64,000 bases of DNA from positions 1 through 64,000 of the forward strand of contig JABVXU010000131.1 in the NCBI GenBank assembly GCA_013365365.1, given 5' to 3'. The notes beneath the pieces were generated by a model. It did not search any database. It saw only the letters and a list, made by a program, of their open reading frames with translations, and was not told the origin of the DNA. Of the stretch, positions 14,505-26,216 are shown piece by piece (position 1 is the first letter of the stretch; each line of letters opens with the position of its first letter). Made by a program: the position numbers and the translations under genes. This DNA comes from Cruorifilaria tuberocauda (Eukaryota; Nematoda; Chromadorea; Rhabditida; Onchocercidae).

Positions 14505-17500
14505 ATGTGGCCTAGTGGAAGTGGTGGCAGTGTACGAAATTCGAACACTTCTACCGCAATGTCTAGTTCTGCATCCAGCGGCGCTAACAGTAATTCAGCG
14601 ACTGGTTCCGGCAGTACTGCGACTGGATCTCAGCTATCATTTAGCGGTTCGTTAGTTGCATATCCATTCCGTTATCTGTGTTATCCATTCCAGTGATGAT
14701 TAATAATTCGTCATCGTTCTATGGAATAATGAATTGTGCCTGGGATTTTATCAGTCTTAATTATTGAATTAATATAATCGCTATATCGCATGATTTGATT
14801 TGTCATTGAGAATATAATTTATTATGATTTCTATTTAATTACTTTAATTGATGAGCCAGCTGTCAACGGTATGTTTATTGAAGAGACAAACAGACTCAAA
14901 AATTATTTGTTAATACTCTTTAAGAATGTGCTATCATCATGATAATATTATTATAAGCACTACAGGAAGATTTTTAGGGGTACGGGTAAATGATCAGCGG
15001 GGAGGCGCAGGGAATCAGCAGCGATGGATCGATCATCATCAAGCGCAACAATGGAGTGCACAAAGTGGACAGTGGGGACCACATGTTGCTGGTGCTGCAA
15101 ATCCAACGCCATGGCCACTTTCAGCTGCCGCGCAACAGGTAAACTTTCGTGCGGCTCATCTAATTGTAAAAGAAATCATTTTTAAGACTTAATTGATACT
15201 GGGAATCCCATGAAATAATTAGTAATTATTCTTATTACAAGCATCGAGTCTACTTTTAATCAGCTATTTTCCTTTGATATCAACATTTAAATTCATCTTA
15301 AATATTACATGAATTGCTCATTGCAGTGGGTCGGCCCACCGTCAGCAAATACGGGAACAGGTGCTTCTACATATGCCGAACATGCAAAGAAAAATATGGT
15401 GCGTGGCGGGCAAAGTCAGGTGCAAGGACGATACGATCAACAGCAGCAGCAGTGGAACCAAGTAAAAGTAGATCAGGTGAATTGGATTTTTGTTTGTCCG
15501 ATCTTTTTCTTATTTTGAAAAATCGTTTTCAGAAATACTTACATCATTACAGAATTTATGCCTAATTAGAATTCAGGAATTAGTTTAAAATGGTAATCAA
15601 ATCAAGGTAAATTAGTTTGATATTTATTGCAGCAAACTCCATGGGATACGAGTAGTTTGGCAGGCTTCAGTAGTATGCATGCCGCCAGCGATGCGAAAAT
15701 ATCAGCAGCCGAATGGGGGTCAGCTGGAGCACCAAACACTCGTTGGGCTCCACGTATGTTTCATTTATCGTTTTGAAATTTCTTTATACCTTTTTCTTCC
15801 TCAATTTGTTTCGTCATCTTCATAATTCGATCTGATAACATCATAGTTCCTTCGTTAGTTAGCAAAAGATCGCACTAGTTGGTATAAAAAGTCTTTTGTG
15901 GCCGTTATTCAGCGGCATGTACACACTGCAGGTCCCGATTGGGCTACTGCAGCAGCGGTCGTAGCTGCTGCAGCTGCGGCACATCATCGTCACGATGCTA
16001 CAGCAGCACCATGGAGTGGCACCGCGATGGCAACCCATCCGGCAACCGCAGCACTGCCACCGCAGGTTGGGACAGCTTGGGGTCAAAATTCTACAGTCGG
16101 ACAGCAACCGTCATCCTCTGCATTGCCAAATCTCAACGAACAGGTTCATTTTAAGTACCTTTATGACAAGATATGTTCTCAGACATTTTTTAGATATTGT
16201 TTGAAAATTGGATTCTGATCGGCTTATAACTTTTTAAACCCATATCATTTTTTCAAATTGTTTCTGCTTCATATTCTCCATTTTGTTATATTGAAACACT
16301 TCCTTCTTATTAAATGAACACTCCGAAAAATTGTAGTAATAATCTTGTGAACTCTATTTACATTTGTTAAATGTTTCCTTTTCTTTTATAGTACGACCCA
16401 AATCCTCAAACGCCCGGTCCTTGGGTTGCTCCGCAGCCGCAAGAAATGAATAACGATATGATGTGGCATGATCCAAATCCAAAGCAAAAGAAAGTGCAAC
16501 GTGATACTGGCACTGCGATTTGGGGTGATCCAAGCCAGCAACCTATAGTAAGTTAATAATAAATTCTGGAATTTGCACATTCAAAATTGAAATTGTTTTC
16601 TTGATGAATTTTGTTGGCATGCATAATTCAATGGAAGCCAATTAAATGGGATAATCTTCTGCAGGAAATTAAGCGTTGGAAAGATGCCGAAGCAGATGAT
16701 TATTCTCATATACAAAGCGCAATGCCAAGTGGTGGTGATTGGAATATCATTGCGATATCATCGAATGGTAGCGCCGTCTGTGCGAGCGTTAACGGTGCCA
16801 TAAGCGGCGGTCCTGGTACAGGACATGCAACGAGTTCGTGCTGTTCAGCAACTGGAACAAACGTTTCAACTCCAACGACAACTGGTAATGGACCATGGCC
16901 AGATGGTAAGAGCATATTTGAATTATAAAATTTTGCAATGTTTTTGATATTTTGAGGACTTTTTGGGTTATAATCTCAGTTTTTATAACTTCCACTTTCT
17001 CGATATGTTAACTGTTTTTCCAAATCTGATATATTTTCCATAGGTTCCCATCCAGAGCCTTCATCATCGGGACACCAGGAACGATGGCAACAGCAGTCCA
17101 GTGCATGGAGTGATAAGGTAATATCTGTTTATTCAATAATTTTTTCATAAACTTCGTTTGTTTTCCTGTTAGTTCTTCCAATTGTTGAGAATTTTATGGT
17201 TTTCCAGCTCGACAATGTCGGTGATAGCCATCATCCACCAGATTTGGTTAGTGCTTTATGATATAAGTTGTTCATTACTCTTGTGTCTTTTGTCGTAAAA
17301 AGTCGAAGTATCTCGTGGTCTTAAGTTTAGTCTGTTTTCTCTGCCTCGCAATATCCTCCGATTACTAAAGAAGTGATGAGTAAAAATGAATGTTTCGTTC
17401 TATTGGTTAGGTTCCAATACTTCTTTTTCAGGTGTCTGGACCTCCTTCTGTGGGTGGAATTGGGATACATGGTTTACTGGATAATGCGGTGATTCGGCCT

Positions 17501-20500
17501 GATATTGGAGGCAGCAGTATTGTAGGAGCACCCTATATTTCACTTACACAACAGATTGCTGATCGAGTATGATTTGATTTGATATTTGAAATACTATCTA
17601 TTACAATAGACCACGAGACGCTGAAGGCTTAATTTGATCTATATTCATTTGGAGTTATTGTGATTACTTTTAAATGGCTTGAACTTACGATTATAGTCAC
17701 TGCAGATTTTTTACAATTAAAATCATATGTCATTCATTGCATACTTTTCATGTTTACAGATCCGTATTGCGGTTAGTAAAGGTCTAATCGATGTATCGGT
17801 GCTTAATCGTCCTTTGCCGCAGAACACTCTGGTTCTCTTGAATGCTCTTCTTCAAAAGTTCCCTAAGCTTGAGCAAGCTCAGCAGGAATATCAGCAAGTG
17901 ATGCGGGCAATGAGTAGCCCTGCACAGAAGGTGCTTTCTTTCTTTTTATCATTTAATGTATTCATCTAATAAAAGGCATTCAACGAGTTCTGTAATTGCA
18001 ATTTCACTGCGTGAAAAAATATTGACGATGAAATTTTAGGTTGAATCAGAACGCCTAGTAGTAGAAATAAATGGCTTGCAGCATGAAATCGTACAGCTGC
18101 GGAATGCACTGAATGAACACTTGAAAGGTTAGAAGTTTAACTATGATTCCTTTTGCTGACTCTTTAATTCGTCTTTTTCGTAGATAATTTTATTCCTAAA
18201 TCATATCTGTTATCGCTTTGATCATAGGTGAAGTAATATATAGCCAAGTTTTCCTTCCCTATATCTGTAAATTATTTTGATTTATTCTCTTCATATGTCT
18301 ATAATTTTACGAATAGAAAATTACCGATAGGAAAATTAACTGCTTCCATATAAATTATTCTCTAGCATGAGGGCATTCACTTCCCCTCTTTCAGCCCGTT
18401 CAAATTCTCTGATTAATGGTACTTTAGCACCTGCACCGCAACAAGATGGGCAAAGCCGTTTACAGCAATGGAAACAGGCGAATGCAACAAATACGTCAGA
18501 TTGCAGCAATGATAAGGTCAGTAAATCTTCGTATGATCATCAAGGGGGAGATCTCCGTAACGTCAAGCTGTTGTTAGCAATAAATGTTGATTGTTATGAT
18601 TCAGGTACTCATTTTCTAACATTTTCTTATTTGTATGGAGTTTTTCAGAAGATGGTGTAGCATTTTTTTTATTTCAAAGCGCGATGTGGTTTCATACCAA
18701 TAGCAATTTCTAGATGTGTGCCCCTTCATTGGATACGAACGTTTCGGGTCTCATTGCCGGCACACAGTTATTGACAATAGAAGGAAAAATTGATTGGAAA
18801 GTTGGTAATCTAGACTGGTCGCCACCACCATCCGGAACTAGAGAAAAAGGCAAGAAATGAACTGTTTTTTGTCGCGGTTCCGTTCTGCTGCGGCAGTGAT
18901 TTAACTGGTCACTGTCACATTTTCATCAATGAGCATTATGGTATATAAAGACCGATTGTTGGAATCAGTGTTTTCTGTACTTATTTGCCAAGATAATAAA
19001 GCATATCATATCTCTGTGTTCCAAACGAGGAGAAATGAAAATGCATAGTGTTGGTGTATTACCGGTCTTGATACAGAATTTATTTACAGTTACCGATGTC
19101 AGCGACAAAGATGATCCAAGTAGCAGTTCCGGTGAGAAGCAACATCAAGGAACCTCATCATCAACTAATCAGTCTTGTAATGGTACTCCAACACCACAGC
19201 AATCTCAGACACAAGCACAAGCGATTCCAGTTGACGATGGACCGCAGGAGTTTGTTCCGGGGAAGAAATGGGAATGGAGAGATCCCAATAAGGTAGATTT
19301 TTGTGTTTTCTTCAAATAATTTGTTAGTTTGAAATTCAGAAATTTCAATATCGATCGATTTTCCTGCCATGAATTTAGCGGGTTATTTATCATCTTAGTG
19401 GCATTTATGGTGTGTCAATTTCAATAATGCCGTTTATCATTTTCATTATTTACAGGTAGCGGAAGATCCAAATGCAACTCCAGGCACGTGTAAACCAAAT
19501 CCATTACTGACAACTGGTTCCGCCGCTCAGCCTTTCTATTTATACAGTAGTAATACTAATAACAACTCACCACAAGCTAGTACTGCCACTAATGCGTCAA
19601 ATGCCGTAACAACAACTGCTAGTTACTTAAATGATCTACAGACTATTAACAGGGTTAATCATTTTTAATCGTTAATCGTTACTATCTCTTTATCGTTTTG
19701 CTATTCACGTTAATTCGTATATGTTTTCATATTTGCTTAGAACTATTACTCCACGGTGATGAAATTATTGGAATTGTCCAATGATTCATTTAAAGTATAC
19801 CTCACAGTATAGGATAACTGTGGTTTATATTCAGCTAAGGATGAATGCGAAATTTCAATATATTAGTAATTTGATTCATCTTATAGATAAATCTCATTAA
19901 CCAACACAAGACGAAGTTAGGAAATCATTTACAGCTATCTGTGTTTTTAATAATTCTAAATTATTCGAGTAATATGGATCCTTCCTTTTACTTCATAAGG
20001 CAATTATCTTCTACTCTTGTAGAGTCCAAGTGCTGGTTATCTAGGATGGAACAGTAATAGTGCTAACCCAGCCGTTTTTGCTGCTGGCGACATGTGGCCC
20101 ACAACGGGTAGCGCTGCTGCGCGGCAATCTCGAATTGCATCTGGACCAACAGGAATCGGGCCATTTGGACATGCACCGGTACGAGGTGGACCCGTAGGTA
20201 ATACTGGACTCACTGTAGGGCCTTATCAGCGTTCTAATTTAAGCCCGTTTGGTCTCCAGCAGCCACAGCAACATCAGTGGGTTTTCGTGCAGTTACATGG
20301 AGTGGTAAGTTAATTATTTGTTGTACGTTTCTGTGCAGTTTCTTTATAATGCTGTTTTATTATCAGACATATCTCTGTCGGAGAAGAACCAATATTCATA
20401 ATCCATTATCTTAAATTCGGATTTCTCACTGACTCATTAATTTTCAATTACAGAACGAAAAACAGGTGCAGATGTTATGCCAGAAAGTAGGGCAAGTGGT

Positions 20501-21149
20501 CCACGCATTTTGTCCGCATGGCGCTCCATTTCTCTGTGCTAAATTTGTAGAACCTGCTGAGGAAATTGTGCGGCGGTTGAAGACTGAAGCTCCATTTCGT
20601 AAGTAATTTTTCACCATCTTTATTAATATAATTCAATTTAGAATTGGATTGCTTATGACTTCAGATATTTCACGCTTGACATAAATTGAAAAAAAGGAAA
20701 TTTTTCGGTCAAGGTGGCAATTTCATTTTTTAATTTAATTGTTAAGTTGATGTGGAAGGTGGCAATATATAAATTAAATCCTGTTTGCGGATTTTTATTC
20801 ATGCATTATTTCCATTTTCTAACTAGCTCATCATCACGCTAAATGCAGTGCATTTCTTATTTTTAATTTTGGCTGTCTGCTGAAATATTCACTAAAAAAA
20901 TTTTCTGCAGTGCAAATGAAAACTGTGACAGAATCAGAAATGGATCGGTTACTAAAACCACGTGCCACATTATCATATGGTGGTCCTTTGGGACCGGGTG
21001 GAACAACAGCGGAACAGTGGATGTTTGGTGCCGGTACGGCTGCAGCTTTGCTACCTAGCTGTACTTCTAATAATACTTCTGATGTACTACCACAGCAATC
21101 CCATTTCCATGCATCTGATATATCTAGCGATCTTACACGACCCTTTTGA
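14505..21149 (+). CDS. GW182: GW182/TNRC6-family miRNA silencing scaffold
   Basis: Nineteen exons in phase, 993 residues: 14505-14646, 14966-15138, 15327-15476, 15633-15753, 15932-16143, 16392-16547, 16665-16905, 17044-17117, 17208-17246, 17432-17566, 17760-17930, 18040-18127, 18395-18516, 18714-18804, 19090-19292, 19456-19653, 20023-20304, 20454-20598, 20911-21149. The first ~430 residues hold scattered Trp beside Gly/Ser/Thr (QWGP, EWGS, AWGQ, IWGDP, DWN), the Argonaute-hook type. Exon 11 (482-538) matches the TNRC6 middle region (RIRIAVSKGLIDVSVLNRPL), followed by SRLQQWK. EFVPGKKW...DPNATPG matches the PAM2/PABP-binding segment. HQWVFVQLHGV...LCQKVG...PHGAPFLCAKF is RRM-like, followed by the TNRC6-like MDRLLKPR. 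It is expected to link miRNA-loaded Argonaute to PABP and CCR4-NOT in the cytoplasm. An AG at 14495-14496 lies 8 bases before the ATG, so trans-splicing or an upstream exon is possible. C. elegans counterparts are AIN-1/AIN-2. Confidence 0.88.
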
Positions 21150-24100
21150 TACGATGGAGAAATAATATCTTTGGTTTATACGACATACCATGGTAAGCAG
21201 TTTTGTGAATTAATTATTCAGTGATTTATGATCATCAGTTTTTGTGCTTTTTCATGTTCCTTGAGATTTGTTCATTGATACATTATATTTACCCTGTTTG
21301 TTGTTTCTATGGAGTTCTGCAGTGCGGAGTTCTAGCATCTATATTGATATGCTGATTTCGTTCTTTGTACTAATAGCGGTAAGATAATTGTGATCTTTAC
21401 AAAGCTTGAATGAAATGGATATTAAAAAATATATATGTGATCTGTTCCATTTTTGTGTCAGATCTTTAACGTCTCGTTTGTAATTAATTTGTAACTATGT
21501 GTTGCACTGCACTAACAAACTTCGTTTCTTCAAATCGTTTTTAAGTCATTCGTTATTGATCTTTTATGCCACATATTTCTTATTTGTTGTGTTTATTGCA
21601 AAGTAATACACTCAATCATTCTTCTGTTGCAAATATAGAAGAATGGATTAATGGTCTCCTATTCAATAAGTCATGATGAGTATGAAATATATTCGTTAAT
21701 GGATTTGGTGCAAGAATGTCGTTGTGGGCTGTTGTATATTTTCAAAATGCTTTTAATATTCTCATATTTTTCACGCTTCCATTTATTCAGCTTTCTTTAA
21801 AATTCGTTGTATCTATAAATGATTTCCATGTTCTCCATTTGCTAGAATATGCACAAATATGTATTATTGTTGTGATTCGTCTGCTTGCCTATCTATTCTT
21901 TCCATCCTAATCTTTTACAATTCCATTGATTTGATTTTGTATTCTTCACGTTTCTACATTATCTATTGCTCATTTTTTAAATGTGGATTTTGAATTCACT
22001 TTACATGCAGAAATGACATAAATTATGCCAATGATATTGATTAACTAGTGTTAATAGATGAAAAAGAAAGAAATGAATCTAGAAGGGAAAAAATAGGCAA
22101 AATCGAAACATATAAGATGGCATATAGCAATAAGAAATAAGATAGTCTAATGTGATGAAGTAAGAAGATGAGATAAAATAAGCATGGTTGAGATTGAATA
22201 ATTTATGTCGAAGAAGTGATAGAAATCAAATCGAAATTGTTTTAATTGTATGAAGAATTTTATTCGTTGCGTTAGTAATTTTTGTGTTTTCTTCTTTGCC
22301 TGCTCAGATTTTTCATCTGCTATGTATAAGAAACCTTGGTATTATCTGGGTTGAAGTTCCACATGCAATTGGAAAGACCACCTCCTTTACCTAAGAAAGC
22401 TGTGAATTGAGCCATTATTCTCCATGGCATAATAAAACTTTATCCTCATTTGCTTCTTTCATTAAAATGAATATCGCACTGTTTAACCGTTGTTATGTAT
22501 TTATGCTTACTATCCAATATTTGCCGTTTTTTGATTCAAGGGTTATTTCATATCTGTACACATTTTGAAAATTTTCTTCCTCCAATATCTGTGATTTAAT
22601 TGCTTAACGGTATTCTAATAGTTGTTAATTATTTTGAATTTGGGGAAGTTTCCAAGGAATCGATTGGAATCTTGATCGATAAAAATTTAATTCCTGTTGA
22701 TGTGGAGGATGTTTTGCAACTTCGTGATATTGAGGAAAATCCTTGATTCTTACCCCATATGGCGATGTGATATAATTCAGAAAATAACCTTTTTGGTTAG
22801 GTTTTATTGTTTCAAAAGGTCAAGTTTTCTCTGCGAAGGTGGATTTATTGTTACCAAATATCAAATATGCATCAAACAAGTAACTTTGTTAGACACTTTG
22901 TAGTCATGGCATGTTATTTGCTTATACGGTGCTCTAATTGATTGCTTATCAGATGATGAGCAACAATCTGTTTCATTCATTTCGCAGTTATGCTCACCGC
23001 GCTAGAATTTAAAAATATTCCCAAAATGGGTCGCGACTTCTGTTCCGTGTATGTGTAGTACGTTTTTTTCATGTTCCAGATATATATGCAAATGATGCGA
23101 ACGACATGAATGAGTCGTAGTCGTGTTCATCAATACGTGCATTCAATTTATGCAAATTTTGTGAAGGGAGTTACCATCAATTTGCATATCCAGTCCAAAG
23201 AAGTCGATTTTTAGAACTCTTGATTTAAATTATCATCAAAATTAATTAGCGGTACAGTTGGTACTTTTTGAAAGAAACAAGCAAAGGATTTCTGCATTGA
23301 AAAGGAAAATTAGACGGTTAAATGAGCCATATAAATTTCTTTATAACTTAAATTACTGTGATCACAATAATGTTGTGATAAAATCAAAATGGATTTTTCA
23401 TTTCATATTCATTGATCTGGAAATGGAAATTGCGGTGTTACTTCCATTTGATATTTTCAAGAGAGATTTTTTCGTATGGCATTTCCATTTCTATGTTTTA
23501 TTCAAGTTTTTTTGGAATTACTTGTCAGGTTTACTTTTTCATTCTATTTCTTTTTTACCTGTTTCAGTGTAGGCTTGTGCTTTTTCTGAACTTTGTTCAT
23601 GTTCAATCTTTTTATTGTTAGAATTTCTTGATTATTTTCAAAGGTGCACTCATTTCATTTTTATCTGCTAAGTAATAGATTTCTCATGTTGTATTGCTTC
23701 TGTCATTACTTATAGGCAACATTAAATTGTATCCCTTCCTTCTATCTTTTTCTCACCTTATAATCTATCTCAGTCATTGTCTGCGTGAATATTAGTGATT
23801 AACTCATAATTATACCCCTATATTTATTAAAATGACGATTCCTTCTCCTTTGTAACCTTCATCCTTTGTTGCCTAATCTATTTATTGAATTTTTACTTTT
23901 CATAGCTTTTTTTGTTAGTTCTTGCTTACATATTGTTATTAAATAGTTCATGTTATATGTATATTTAAAGCTGTCCATATTTTAGAATTTCTTTTTGAAA
24001 TTTTGATGTATCCATCATTCACATATTTCATTTGTACGTTGCGGACAATAATGAGTTGAGCATTTGATTTTCTGTATTAATTCCATATCAGATTTGAGAA

Positions 24101-24818
24101 ATGGACCGAACGAAATTAGAATAATATTCAGTGGCAGGCAGTGTTACATCTTGAATCAAATTCCGTTAATTCTGTTCTTGTTTTATCTTATTATGTTCTA
24201 TTATTTTCTTCCTCTTGCGGGGTTTCCTCACATTATTTTTTTTCTGGTTTGTTAGAGCTCATCCACAAGTAATAAAACACGAAGATTTTAAGAGAGCTGT
24301 TTTGAATCTGGTTAGTGACGATTATCTCAGTGATTGAAATAACAACCAAACAAAATCTGTCTTAACTTATGCACAAATATTTGAGTTACTCTATTTTAGA
24401 AGTTGCTTACTAATTCTGATCTTCGAAAATTTTTCTATCAAAATTTCTTTTATCATAATTTATCTTAATGTTTGAACTATTGTGATTGAAACGCAATTTT
24501 TCATGTCAGCTTGTAGCTGATTTCCTAATCTTTTTGGAAATGAATGTTATAATTATTTGTTTTCCAACTTTGAAGCATTTTCATATGCTAGTTTCACAAT
24601 TATTATTAAAGCTACTCACGATAGATATTTTCACCAGACATGTTCGATCGGCACTGCGATATCTGTAGTACGTCCAGATTTATGTGCTTCTGATTTTTAG
24701 CGCAGGTTAAATGCATGTGTAATGATTTTACAGTTATTTCGTTTATATTTTTATTTATATATTCAGGTTTGGTATTCTCATTTTTGAAATGATTAATTCG
24801 GTATATTTTAGTTCTATT

Positions 24819-24869
24819 CTCTTAGAAATATACTATTAATTAGGCTCTTAGAAATATACTATTAATTGA
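24819..24869. repeat. Tandem duplication of a 26-base unit
   Basis: The unit CTCTTAGAAATATACTATTA plus ATTAG/G occurs twice head-to-tail, starting at 24819 and 24845, and is identical over at least 24 bases. Confidence 0.85.
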
Positions 24870-25317
24870 TTGATATTAAGTAGTACAATTAATACACAAA
24901 TAACTTTCTGTTTTTCAATTTTTTCTTAAACTTGTGATGATAATTGCATGTTATGTACATGAATATACATCTTGAAAATTTGATATTTCAATGTTTCTGT
25001 GCTATCTATTGTTACAATATTTTGTCTGATATCTGTGGATTTTTTGAGGGAAAATGTGAACAGAGTCCATTTTTGCAAATATTATCCTCGTTGTTGTTAT
25101 ATATGTTTACACGGCCACGAGTATTATTATTGTTTCTTATGAATATAGTTACTAACTTGTAAAATTGTGCTGATTAGATATCAGTGTTGTGTCGCTCATC
25201 TTTGAAAACGTACATAACTGTTGTTTTTATCTTGCATTGTAATTACTAACTTGTTTTCAGTAATTTGTATTTGCTACCATTTTCTCCATACTTTTTTCTT
25301 GCTGCACTGGCGTCTTA

Positions 25318-25640
25318 TTGTGTGTGTATGTGAGTGTGTGTTATATATGTGTGTATATGCGTATGTGTGTACATATTATATTCTTATCATTTATCATTAT
25401 TAACTCTACAACTTCCATCGGGATAGAGGTTATCAGTTTTGTTTGTTTTTATCACCCATATTGTTTTTATTTATTTTTATCGTAAAATTCTTGTATAACT
25501 TTATCATTTCCGGTAATCTTGTTTCATTTTCATGATTATTGCCATTATAGCGGTCATTTGATCGAGATCTTCGACTTTAGCTTTTCGCCTTTGTGTAATA
25601 TATATATGTGTATATACATAATATATATACGTATATAAAA
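25318..25640. repeat. GT-rich and TA-rich simple repeats
   Basis: A GTGTGTATGTGAGTGTG-type run (25318-25372) is followed 220 bases later by alternating TATATATGTGTATATACATA (25594-25640), which is nearly self-complementary. Confidence 0.75.
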
Positions 25641-26216
25641 TATATTCTGCATAAATATTTTTGTTTATTGGTTGCAAAATATGGAGTTACCCAAGTATAA
25701 ATAATCAATCAATCAGTCATATAGATTGATCGAGCTGACAGTTCAATGTTACACTAATGAGGTCAAAAAGTAGTGGTTGGGAAAATTGTTTTATTGAAGA
25801 TGGCTAAGTGGAAGTTGTGATGGTGTTATATATAAAGAATAGGAATGAGGACGTGGCGTTGCACATTGGCCATGATCTGGTGACCTAAGCAGGAATGGCT
25901 GGAAGAAAATTTCATTTAGAAATTCTGAAGAAATGGTCGGCATTTAAGGAGTTAGGAGATCTTAGAAACCTAAAAGGTGGGGAGACTGGGATCAGGAAGT
26001 ATGGACGACGAGAATTGTGAGGATGAGGCAATAAGCATAAGGAGGGGAGGGATGGAATAACAGAGGTAGATTTATTTTCGAGAGTTGTAAAAATTGGAAA
26101 AGTGGATGGATTCTCCATTTGTTTAATTCCTAAGAATCTTTTAAAGGAAAGCAGAGAATACGTCGTCCTTCGGATGGATTTATAGGGAAATATCTCGCAG
26201 ATTTATAAAATAAAAA

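Larger units (their letters stand above)
21150..26216. other. T-rich intergenic region between GW182 and CPSF3
   Basis: About 5 kb of plus-strand T-rich sequence resembles nematode introns or 3' untranslated DNA. It contains the GW182 3' end, a 26-base tandem duplication (24819-24869), a GT/TA repeat (25318-25372) and an AT palindromic run (25594-25640). A few short coding-looking islands exist (22330-22410, 23245-23340, 24090-24140, 24258-24310) but I could not join them into an in-phase gene; see findings. Larger open frames in this stretch are Phe/Leu/Ile-rich and read like translated T-rich DNA. Confidence 0.45.

Noticed and set aside
15859..16107. Minus-strand frame rich in Cys and Arg
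   Set aside because: Shadow of the Ala/His-rich GW182 exon 5.
25912..26118. Minus-strand 68-codon frame just before CPSF3
   Set aside because: No splice sites or family resemblance; probably chance in the 5' region of CPSF3.
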